Source of the DNA: Chloroflexota bacterium
GTDB lineage: Bacteria > Chloroflexota > Dehalococcoidia > Lucifugimonadales > UBA1127
Direction of reading: 5' to 3'
NCBI GenBank assembly: GCA_028873745.1
Contig: JAPPNT010000028.1
Coordinates: 4,262-15,385, forward strand
Length of the DNA stretch: 11,124 bases
Under the pieces are notes generated by a model, which worked only from the letters and a program-made list of their open reading frames with translations, searched no databases and was not told the origin of the DNA. Of this stretch, positions 5,842 to 11,124 are shown piece by piece. Within the stretch, counting starts at the first letter, position 1; the number at the start of each line of letters is the position of its first letter. The translations under genes and the position numbers were made by a program.

Positions 5842-7013
5842 TCGGCCTCCGTGGCACGGCGCCGGCGTCGGGCCGCGATGCCACGCACGCCCAGCACAAC
5901 GACCACCAGCAGCAGCACGCCGAGCACAACTACGGCGCCAACTACGAAGATCCAGGTGTTGTCCGGCTCCTCCAACTGGACAAAGATATCCGCACTGGGT
6001 TTCCGCTCCTCGCCGCCGTCGATGGCCAGAACCGGCTCCCGGATGGACTTGTCGTCCACGTCGCCCACGCGCTCGAGTTCGTTCAGTACTGTGCGGAAGT
6101 CGGCGTAGAAGACCCGCGCGTCCAGGTTGGCGCTTTGCCCGCCCTCGTCGTCGAATATCGTGCCGCCGCGGATCTCGCCGTTGTACGACGCGATGATGCG
6201 GCGCACGGTGTCCAGGCTGCCCGGCACGTCGTCGACCGTGAGCCGGAGATTGCCGAACGGCTTCTCGATAAACGGCCCCTCCTCCGGCACCAGCTCCACC
6301 CAGATGGTGGAGAGGTCGACGCGCCGGGACAGGAAGTCGAGCTGTCCCTGGTACCGCTCGATGTCCGAGCGCACGCGGGCCAGTTCTCGCTCGATGGTGA
6401 GGACGTCGCTGACGGTGTTGGCGCGCCCCAGCAGGCTTAGGAAGCTCTGCTCCTCACGCTTGGCGCTGTTGAGCCGTGCCTCCAGGTCGATAAACTGCTC
6501 GGAGACGTCCTCGCTGCCCTGGTGCTCGTTCAGCACCTCGCCAAGCTGCCGGATGCGGTCATAGGCGGAGGCGAACTGTCCCTGGGGCACGCGGATCGTT
6601 ATGGACGCCCGCTCGAACTCGTCGCCGCCGCTCCGCGACAGCACTTCGACGTAGCCGCCCACGCTGTCGACGAAGGCCTCCACCGCCGTGACCGCGCTCT
6701 CGACGTCCTCAACCTCGACAGTGATGTTGCCCGTGGAGACGATCTTCCGGTCGGCCAACTGGAGCGTCCCGCCAGAAGCGCCCGGCAAACCAGCCTCTCC
6801 CGACTCTCTCATCATCGCCTCGGGCGCGGCTGCGGCGGGCGCCGCTTGCGCCATCATCATCGCGCTGTCTTCCATGGCCATGCCAAAGGAATCCGCGGAC
6901 GTTGCGGTGGTCTCGAAGAACGCCGCTTCATCAGAGTCGTCGCCGGAGCACGCAACGGCGATGAGCAGGACAAGCATGAGGACGAGGGCAGTGGCGGAGA
7001 ACAGTCGGGTCAT
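5835..7013 (-). CDS. DUF4349 membrane-anchored lipoprotein with a duplicated domain
   Basis: A 392-residue exported protein of the DUF4349 family; no biochemical role is established for it. The N-terminus is a signal peptide with a relaxed lipobox (IAVAC, C22), followed by a low-complexity Ala/Met/Glu linker to about residue 85. The DUF4349 core follows: a strand-helix domain (95-165), then an amphipathic coiled-coil segment with DLEARLNSAKREEQ and TIERELARVRSDIE (176-222), and the family's STIWVEL strand. Residues 254-320 look like a second copy of the 95-165 domain. One membrane helix near 354-379 ends in a basic RRRRR stop-transfer. I chose ATG 7013, because GGAGG stands 8 bases upstream and the signal peptide starts well there; a TTG at 7028 is rejected. 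The TAG stop lies in a hairpin. Confidence 0.88.
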   Translation of the reverse strand: MTRLFSATALVLMLVLLIAVACSGDDSDEAAFFETTATSADSFGMAMEDSAMMMAQAAPAAAAPEAMMRESGEAGLPGASGGTLQLADRKIVSTGNITVEVEDVESAVTAVEAFVDSVGGYVEVLSRSGGDEFERASITIRVPQGQFASAYDRIRQLGEVLNEHQGSEDVSEQFIDLEARLNSAKREEQSFLSLLGRANTVSDVLTIERELARVRSDIERYQGQLDFLSRRVDLSTIWVELVPEEGPFIEKPFGNLRLTVDDVPGSLDTVRRIIASYNGEIRGGTIFDDEGGQSANLDARVFYADFRTVLNELERVGDVDDKSIREPVLAIDGGEERKPSADIFVQLEEPDNTWIFVVGAVVVLGVLLLVVVVLGVRGIAARRRRRATEAEG

Positions 7014-7021
7014 GTGGGGGA

Positions 7022-7026
7022 CCTCC
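7022..7026 (-). promoter_or_regulatory. Ribosome binding site deciding the DUF4349 start
   Basis: GGAGG on the minus strand, 8 bases before ATG 7013. The upstream in-frame TTG at 7028 overlaps this site and so cannot use it. No clear -10 was recognised in the 145 bases between this gene and sucD. Confidence 0.6.
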
Positions 7027-7108
7027 AATTCGAAATAACCTTCCCTTACTGAGACGCGGCAGGCGCTGTCAGGGTTCCGAATGCAGGTCTACAGGGTGCC
7101 TTACAGGA

Positions 7109-7144
7109 CGCCCCTCTTGCCGAAAGGGACAGACGGCAAGGGCG
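7109..7144 (-). terminator. Hairpin downstream of sucD
   Basis: CGCCCTTGCCG on the minus strand (7144-7134) pairs with CGGCAA plus GGGCG (7122-7109) over 11 bp with a 3-base bulge and an 11-base loop. It begins 14 bases after the sucD TAG. No U-tract follows. It is a reasonable end for the sucCD transcript. Confidence 0.45.
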
Positions 7145-7158
7145 AATCGTCGGGACCA

Positions 7159-8040
7159 CTAGCCGCCAAGCACGTCCTGTATCGTCGTGCCGATGTCGGC
7201 CGGCGAGGGGATGATGGACGCCCCGGCGTCTCGCAGCGCGGCGACCTTGTTCTCGGCGCGTGCGGCCGAACCTGTGATAATGGCGCCCGCGTGCCCCATG
7301 CGCTTACCCGGAGGCGCGCTCTGCCCGACGATGAGCGCCGCCACCGGCTTGGTCATCTCCGCCTTGATGTACTCCGCGGCCTCCTGCTCCTTTGTGCCGC
7401 CGATCTCGCCGATGAGTACGACCGCGTCCGTCTCCGGGTCGTCGTTGAACAGCCGCAGCACGTCGACGAACGTCGTGCCGCTAACCGGGTCGCCGCCGAT
7501 GCCGACGCAGCTCGACTGCCCGATGCCCAGCGCTGAGAGCTGCCCGACTGCCTCGTACGTCAGCGTCCCGCTGCGCGAGACGACGCCGACGCGCCCCGGC
7601 GTGTGGATGGCCCCCGGCATAATGCCCACCTTGCACCGCTCGCCGGGGGAGATGAGGCCGGGGCAGTTCGGACCCAGCATCCGGGTGCCCGACCCCTCCA
7701 GCGTTCGCGCCACCGGCACCATGTCCAGGGGCGGGATGCCCTCGGCGATGGGCACGACGAGCGCGACGCCCGCCGCCGCCGACTCCAGGATGGCGTCGGC
7801 CGCCAGTGGCGCCGGCACGAAGATCAGCGACACGTTCGCCGATGTTTCTCGCACTGCCTCCGCCACCGTGTCGTACACATCGATGTCGGTCTCGCCGAAT
7901 TTCTGCCCGCCGCGGCCCGGAGTGACGCCGGCGACCACGTTGGTGCCGTACTCGATGCACCGCAGCGTGTGAAAGCTGCCCTCCCGTCCCGTGATGCCCT
8001 GCACCAGGACCCTGCTGTTCCGGTCTACCAGGATGCTCAT
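7159..8040 (-). CDS. sucD: Succinate--CoA ligase (ADP/GDP-forming) subunit alpha
   Basis: The alpha subunit of succinyl-CoA synthetase, which binds CoA and carries the phosphohistidine in the succinyl-CoA to succinate step of the TCA cycle. The 293-residue length is normal. Clear motifs are QGITGREGSFHT (14-25, CoA-binding Rossmann part), GVTPGRGGQKF (38-48), GPNCPGLISPGE (123-134), and KRMGHAGAI (246-254). H250 is the phosphorylated histidine. VSRSGTLTYE (154-163) and VGIGGDP (179-185) are also typical. The start is ATG 8040, with a distant GGAG upstream. It follows sucC by 85 bases, in the usual C-D order, and both probably share the sucC promoter. The DUF4349 gene downstream is probably a separate unit. 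Confidence 0.97.
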   Translation of the reverse strand: MSILVDRNSRVLVQGITGREGSFHTLRCIEYGTNVVAGVTPGRGGQKFGETDIDVYDTVAEAVRETSANVSLIFVPAPLAADAILESAAAGVALVVPIAEGIPPLDMVPVARTLEGSGTRMLGPNCPGLISPGERCKVGIMPGAIHTPGRVGVVSRSGTLTYEAVGQLSALGIGQSSCVGIGGDPVSGTTFVDVLRLFNDDPETDAVVLIGEIGGTKEQEAAEYIKAEMTKPVAALIVGQSAPPGKRMGHAGAIITGSAARAENKVAALRDAGASIIPSPADIGTTIQDVLGG

Positions 8041-8125
8041 GGATTGCCCACTCCAAGTGTTGTCTGATTGGCGTTATCAGCCGTCGGCCTTCGATTTCCC
8101 TCAGGCGGAACGGTTTGCACGGCGC

Positions 8126-9277
8126 CTATGCCGCACTCAGCGCCTCCGCGGCGTCTTTCAGCGTCTCTACTACCGTCACGTCGAGGCCCGAGTCTCGCAG
8201 GATCTGCCGGCCCTCGTCGACGTTGGTGCCCAGCATCCGCGCGATGATGGGAGCCTTCGAGCCGGTATCGGCGTAGGCACCGACAAGCCCTCGCGCCAGC
8301 ACGTCGTTGCGGAGGATGCCGCCGAAGATGTTGACCAGCACGCGCTTCACGTTCGGGTCGGACAGCAGGATGCGGACAGCCGCGCGGATGCGGTCCTCGT
8401 CGGCGCCGCCGCCCACGTCGAGGAAGTTGGCGGGAGCCGCGCCCACGGCCGTCACGATGTCCATCGTCGCCATGGCGAGGCCCGCGCCGTTGACCAGACA
8501 GCCCACGTCGCCGTCGAGCCGCACGTAGATGACGCCGATGTCGTGCGCTTGGGACTCGAGCGGGTCCTCCTGGCTGGCGTCCCGGAGGGCCGTCAGGTCC
8601 TTGTGGCGGAACATGGCGTCGTCGTCCAGGTTCAGCTTGGCGTCCACCGGCAGCACGCGGCCGTCGCCGGTGACCACCAGCGGGTTGATCTCCACCTGTG
8701 AGCAGTCCAGATCCGCCATCAGCCTGTACAGCCTGACGATGAGGTCAGCCGCCGGCCGCACCAGCTCGGCGGGCACGCCTATGCCGTAGGCCAGCGCGCG
8801 CCCCTGGTACGGCTGCAGCCCAACGGTCGGGTCGACGACGGCGCGCAGGATCTTCTCCGGCGTCGCCTCCGCGACCTCCTCGATCTCCATGCCACCCGCC
8901 GCGCTGGCGATCACCACCGGCCGCCGCTCGCTCGGGTCGAGCACGATGGCGACGTACAGCTCCTGCGCGATGTCCATGGTCTCCTCGACCAGCACCGAGT
9001 TGACGGGGACGCCCTCCGGCCCGGTCTGGAACGTGACCAGCTGCTTGCCCAGGATGCTGCCCGTGAACTCCGCGGCGGCGTCCGGGCTGTCGACGACCTT
9101 GACGCCGCCGGCCTTGCCGCGCCCGCCGGCATGCACCTGCGCCTTGACGACGACGCTGCCGCCGAGCTCCTCGGCCACCCTGCGCGCATCGTCGGGCGAC
9201 GCGGCCATGCCGCCTCGGGGCACGGGGATCCCATATTTGGCCATAAGCTCTTTGGCCTGATACTCGTGGATCTTCAT
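8126..9277 (-). CDS. sucC: Succinate--CoA ligase (ADP/GDP-forming) subunit beta
   Basis: The beta subunit of succinyl-CoA synthetase, an ATP-grasp protein that makes ATP or GTP from succinyl-CoA. Its 383 residues match the family's usual length. It begins MKIHEYQAKELMAKYGIPVP, the classic SucC N-terminus. Further motifs are KAQVHAGGRGKAGGVKV (45-61, nucleotide loop), VEINPL with metal ligand N198 (195-200), VDAKLNLDDDA with D212 (211-221), NGAGLAMATMD (263-273) and VNIFGGI (315-321). Nucleotide preference cannot be told. I chose ATG 9277, because AAGGAG (9283-9288) stands 5 bases upstream. The longer frame upstream to 9343 would run across the predicted promoter and adds unrelated residues. 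Confidence 0.97.
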   Translation of the reverse strand: MKIHEYQAKELMAKYGIPVPRGGMAASPDDARRVAEELGGSVVVKAQVHAGGRGKAGGVKVVDSPDAAAEFTGSILGKQLVTFQTGPEGVPVNSVLVEETMDIAQELYVAIVLDPSERRPVVIASAAGGMEIEEVAEATPEKILRAVVDPTVGLQPYQGRALAYGIGVPAELVRPAADLIVRLYRLMADLDCSQVEINPLVVTGDGRVLPVDAKLNLDDDAMFRHKDLTALRDASQEDPLESQAHDIGVIYVRLDGDVGCLVNGAGLAMATMDIVTAVGAAPANFLDVGGGADEDRIRAAVRILLSDPNVKRVLVNIFGGILRNDVLARGLVGAYADTGSKAPIIARMLGTNVDEGRQILRDSGLDVTVVETLKDAAEALSAA

Positions 9278-9333
9278 GCAGGCTCCTTCACAAAGCGACG
9301 CCCGTCCATCGAAAGTCGCACGGGCGCGGGGGC

Positions 9334-9342
9334 ATTGTAGCA
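9334..9342 (-). promoter_or_regulatory. Predicted extended -10 promoter of sucCD
   Basis: TGcTACAAT on the minus strand is an extended -10 with five of six hexamer matches, the best in the window. The -35 position is occupied by the hairpin that ends the DUF35 gene and does not match the consensus. Transcription would begin near 9327, about 50 bases before ATG 9277. The 12-mer GGGGGCATTGTA (plus strand) covers it and is also found at 5210-5221. Confidence 0.5.
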
Positions 9343-9344
9343 CA

Positions 9345-9368
9345 GGGGCAGGGGCGTTCCCCTACCCC
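9345..9368 (-). terminator. Hairpin enclosing the DUF35 gene stop codon
   Basis: On the minus strand GGGGTAGGGG (9368-9359) pairs with CCCCTGCCCC (9354-9345) over 10 bp, with a single U-G wobble, around the 4-base loop AACG. The TAG in the first arm is the stop codon of the DUF35 gene. No U-tract follows; the extended -10 of sucC starts 2 bases after the stem. This is the tightest of the stop-codon hairpins here. Confidence 0.6.
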
Positions 9369-9784
9369 GCGGGCTTGAACTTGGGCAGGGTGATCTCCTC
9401 CGTGACATCGTCGAAGACCACTTCAACCGGCATCCCGACGTGGATGGCAGAGGGGTCCGGCTCCACGTCCACCAGGTTCGTCGGCATGCGCGGGCCTTCC
9501 TCAAGGTCGACGATGGCCACCACGAAGGGCGCGTCGTCACGGAACGCCGGCGTCGGCGCGCGGTGCACGATGGCGAAGGTGTGCAGCGTGCCCCTGCCGC
9601 TCGCCTGCACCCACGTCGTGTTGCGCGAGAAGCAGTCCGGGCAGAGGTCGCGAGGGTAGAAGTACGCCTGGTTGCAGTCGTTGCAGGAGCGCAGCCACAG
9701 CTCGTGCTCCCTGGTTTTCTCCCAGTAGAAGTCGGACTCCGGCTGTGGCGTTGGCAGGGGTTTGCTGTAAGGCTGCTGCGTCAT
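9362..9784 (-). CDS. DUF35 zinc-ribbon/OB-fold protein, thiolase partner
   Basis: A 140-residue protein with a rubredoxin-like zinc ribbon and an OB-fold (DUF35). These proteins bind thiolase-like enzymes and help to present or channel the CoA-linked substrate. The N-terminal helix has SDFYWEKTREHELWLRSC (17-34). The ribbon cysteines are C34, C37, C48 and C51 (CxxC, 10 residues, CxxC). The OB-fold follows, with GRGTLHTFAIVHRAP (63-77), and the usual VGMPVEVVF (116-124). I chose ATG 9784, because GGAG stands 6 bases upstream and the helix starts there; the longer frame to 9925 overlaps the thiolase gene. It is 41 bases after the thiolase-like gene, with no hairpin between them, so they are likely one operon and one complex. 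The TAG lies in a strong hairpin. Confidence 0.92.
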   Translation of the reverse strand: MTQQPYSKPLPTPQPESDFYWEKTREHELWLRSCNDCNQAYFYPRDLCPDCFSRNTTWVQASGRGTLHTFAIVHRAPTPAFRDDAPFVVAIVDLEEGPRMPTNLVDVEPDPSAIHVGMPVEVVFDDVTEEITLPKFKPAG

Positions 9785-9825
9785 GGTTTTCTCCGCATTT
9801 CCGCTTCCTGTTTCTGTTCGTTGGC

Positions 9826-10968
9826 CTAGTCCCTTGCGAGCACCACGGTGCCCGTCGACGAGAGCGCTCCGCCGGTGCCGTTGACCAGCGAGATTCCGCA
9901 GTCGGGCACCTGCCGCTCGCCGCACTCGCCTCGGAGCTGCCGCACCGCCTCGATGATGAGGAAGATGCCGTACATGCCGGGGTGGGTGTAGCTGAGGCCG
10001 CCGCCGCTGGTGTTCATCGGGAAGTCGCCGCCCGGCGCCGTCCGCTGCCCGGCGACGAAGTCCGGGCCCTCGCCAGGGCCGCAGAAGCCGAGCCCCTCCA
10101 GCGTGATAAGCACCGTGTAGGTGAACGAGTCGTAGATCATTGCCAGGTCAATGTCGCTGTGCGTCAGCCCGGCCATGCCCAGCGCCGCCGGGCCGGTGTG
10201 CCGCGAGACCGTCGAGGTCAGGTCCGGCATCGTCGAGATGCCCAGGTGGTCGTGACTCTCGGCGGCGCCGAGCACCCATACGGGCGGCTTCTTCGCGCTG
10301 CGGGCCCGCTCCGCCGACGTGACCACGACTGCCGCACCGGCGTCGGTGACGAGGCAGCAGTCGAACAGGTGGAAGGGCCACGCGATCCAGCGGGAGTTGT
10401 GGTAGTCGTCGAAGCTCATCGGGTCCTTCATGGCCGCCTTGGGGTTCATCAGCGCCCACTTGCGCGTCGACACAGCGATCTCCGCCAACGCCTGCCGCGT
10501 CCGGTCCTCGCCGTACTGGTGCATGTAGCGCGTGGCGCCCATGGCGTAGTTGATGGGTTGGCCGATGAAGCCGTAGGGGATCTCGTACTGCAGCGTCGGC
10601 AGGCTCGGGTCGGCCGGCTGGGGCGCGCGGTTGCTGCGGCCCGCCTGTCCGTGAGTGATCAGCGCGACCTCGCACCACCCCGCGTTGATGGCCGCGATGG
10701 CGTGGGCGATGTGGATGATGAACGACGAGCCACCCACCGTTGTGCTGTCCGTGAAGCGCGGCTTGATGCCCAGGTAGTCGCCCGTTGCATACGTGGAGTA
10801 GCCTGCCGTGAACAGCCCGTCCACGTCGCTCTTCGACAGCCCTGCGTCGTCCAGGGCGTTGGCCGCCGCCTCCATGTGGTGCTGCAGCGAAGACTTGTTG
10901 GGCACCGTCCCGATTTCGTCGGACTCCGCCACCCCGACGATGGCGGCCGTCCTTGACAGGTCTGCCAT
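9826..10968 (-). CDS. Thiolase-like protein (SCP-x/Ltp type), no catalytic Cys
   Basis: A 380-residue thiolase-fold protein of the group often annotated acetyl-CoA acetyltransferase or lipid-transfer protein. Family signs are AAIVGVAESDEIG (8-20), DVDGLFTAG (48-56), DAGAAVVV (209-216), MIYDSFTYTVL (277-287), NTSGGGLSYTHPGMYG (319-334) with H329, and NGTGGALSSTGTVVL (363-377). The nucleophilic cysteine expected near position 80 is serine here (VGGSSF, 78-83). The late CxG cysteine is also absent (VNGTGG). It therefore probably does not catalyse ordinary thiolysis. Ltp2-type retro-aldolases, which work with DUF35 partners, are the nearest known model. I chose ATG 10968, because AAGGAG (10974-10979) stands 5 bases upstream; GTG 10974 overlaps that site. 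Confidence 0.88.
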   Translation of the reverse strand: MADLSRTAAIVGVAESDEIGTVPNKSSLQHHMEAAANALDDAGLSKSDVDGLFTAGYSTYATGDYLGIKPRFTDSTTVGGSSFIIHIAHAIAAINAGWCEVALITHGQAGRSNRAPQPADPSLPTLQYEIPYGFIGQPINYAMGATRYMHQYGEDRTRQALAEIAVSTRKWALMNPKAAMKDPMSFDDYHNSRWIAWPFHLFDCCLVTDAGAAVVVTSAERARSAKKPPVWVLGAAESHDHLGISTMPDLTSTVSRHTGPAALGMAGLTHSDIDLAMIYDSFTYTVLITLEGLGFCGPGEGPDFVAGQRTAPGGDFPMNTSGGGLSYTHPGMYGIFLIIEAVRQLRGECGERQVPDCGISLVNGTGGALSSTGTVVLARD

Positions 10969-11046
10969 ACGCACTCCTTACTCTCGTTGTCTTCGTTTCT
11001 GCGAACGCGGGAACCTCGCGGCGTTCACGAGGGGCGCAGCATGCAG
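10969..11046 (-). other. Gap upstream of the thiolase-like gene
   Basis: This 78-base gap holds one arm of the stop-codon hairpin of the upstream gene (11032-11040) and, at its other end, the thiolase ribosome site AAGGAG. A weak TTCGCA is present, but no credible -10 follows it. I cannot say whether the thiolase gene has its own promoter or is read through from the right. Confidence 0.4.
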
Positions 11047-11054
11047 CTACGCCC
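11032..11054 (-). terminator. Hairpin enclosing the right-edge gene's stop codon
   Basis: On the minus strand GGGCGTAGC (11054-11046) pairs with GCTGCGCCC (11040-11032) over 9 bp, including one U-G wobble, around the 5-base loop TGCAT. The TAG in the first arm is the stop codon of the partial gene at the right edge. No U-tract follows. It has the same design as the hairpins at ruvX, DUF4349 and DUF35. Confidence 0.5.
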
Positions 11055-11124
11055 TTAGCTCCTTCAGGCCCGGCGCGATGGTCAGCGTCGCCTCCGTGAC
11101 GGCCTGCACCTCTTCCGGCGTATA
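11047..11124 (-). CDS. Unidentified protein, last 25 codons (5'-truncated)
   Basis: The frame is open from the right edge to the TAG at 11047-11049 and gives 25 residues, beginning YTPEEVQAVTEATL and ending APGLKELRA. The segment looks like a C-terminal amphipathic helix. It is too short to assign to a family. It is on the same strand as the thiolase-like gene and 78 bases upstream of it, so a role in the same CoA-linked pathway is possible but unproven. I accept it as coding because the base composition fits and the stop has the same TAG-in-hairpin arrangement as other genes here. Confidence 0.6.
   Translation of the reverse strand, partial: YTPEEVQAVTEATLTIAPGLKELRA

Noticed and set aside
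8041..8125. Possible terminator or second promoter between sucC and sucD
   Set aside because: Only small or bulged stems (for example TGCGGC with GCC-GT-GCA near the sucC stop) and no clear -10 were found, so cotranscription is simpler.
9278..9343. Longer sucC start
   Set aside because: The extension crosses the predicted promoter and has no family match; ATG 9277 has a strong ribosome site and gives the classic SucC N-terminus.
9785..9925. Longer start for the DUF35 protein
   Set aside because: It overlaps the thiolase gene's 3' end by about 100 bases and encodes an Arg/Gly-rich shadow sequence; ATG 9784 has its own ribosome site.
9745..10956. Long plus-strand open frame of 403 codons opposite the thiolase-like gene
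   Set aside because: It is rich in Arg, Val, Ala and His with no motif, as expected for the antisense frame of GC-rich coding DNA. The minus-strand thiolase fold is certain.
1..11124. Defence system, biosynthetic cluster, mobile element or CRISPR
   Set aside because: All genes are housekeeping or metabolic types, composition is even, and no repeats, integrase, transposase or toxin-antitoxin pattern was seen.

Overview
The window is dense, GC-rich bacterial chromosome with no mobile element, CRISPR array, tRNA or rRNA gene visible. It holds fourteen genes, the outer two cut by the window edges. The genes are housekeeping or central-metabolism types. A GatCA amidotransferase, sucCD, a two-domain-repeat DUF4349 lipoprotein and a thiolase/DUF35 pair of the SYTHPGMYG type together suggest Chloroflexota, perhaps Dehalococcoidia or SAR202. 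That placement is inference from family resemblance only. No gap without a gene is longer than about 150 bases.

Plus-strand block, 1-3440: the 3' end of alaS, an unrecognised five-helix membrane protein, ruvX, gatC and gatA. It is a translation and nucleic-acid maintenance cluster. The membrane gene and ruvX are 5 bases apart. gatA begins on the base after the gatC stop. gatC appears to have its own promoter just after ruvX. gatB is not in the window.

Minus-strand block, 3437-11124: in transcription order from the right edge come an unidentified partial gene, a thiolase-like protein, a DUF35 zinc-ribbon/OB-fold partner, sucC, sucD, a DUF4349 lipoprotein, a GNAT acetyltransferase, a small low-molecular-weight phosphatase/ArsC-like protein and an MFS transporter. 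The blocks meet tail to tail, and one CTAG tetranucleotide supplies both stop codons. Thiolase/DUF35 and sucC/sucD look like two-gene operons of acyl-CoA metabolism; the others look like single-gene units.

The most unusual material lies between the genes. Thirteen of the fourteen stop codons are TAG, one is TAA and none is TGA. Four genes (ruvX, DUF4349, DUF35 and the right-edge gene) have their TAG inside the 5' arm of a strong GC-rich hairpin with a GG(G/C)GTAG core and no U-tract. Three more units end with a hairpin just before or after the stop. These hairpins mark predicted transcription-unit ends and are absent from gatC-gatA and thiolase-DUF35. In several places the -10 element of the next gene follows directly, often as TGnTACAnT, with the hairpin lying where a -35 box would be. 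This suggests a compact terminator-promoter arrangement. Other points are a duplicated domain in the DUF4349 protein, a thiolase without either usual catalytic cysteine, and a possibly near-leaderless TTG start for the MFS gene.
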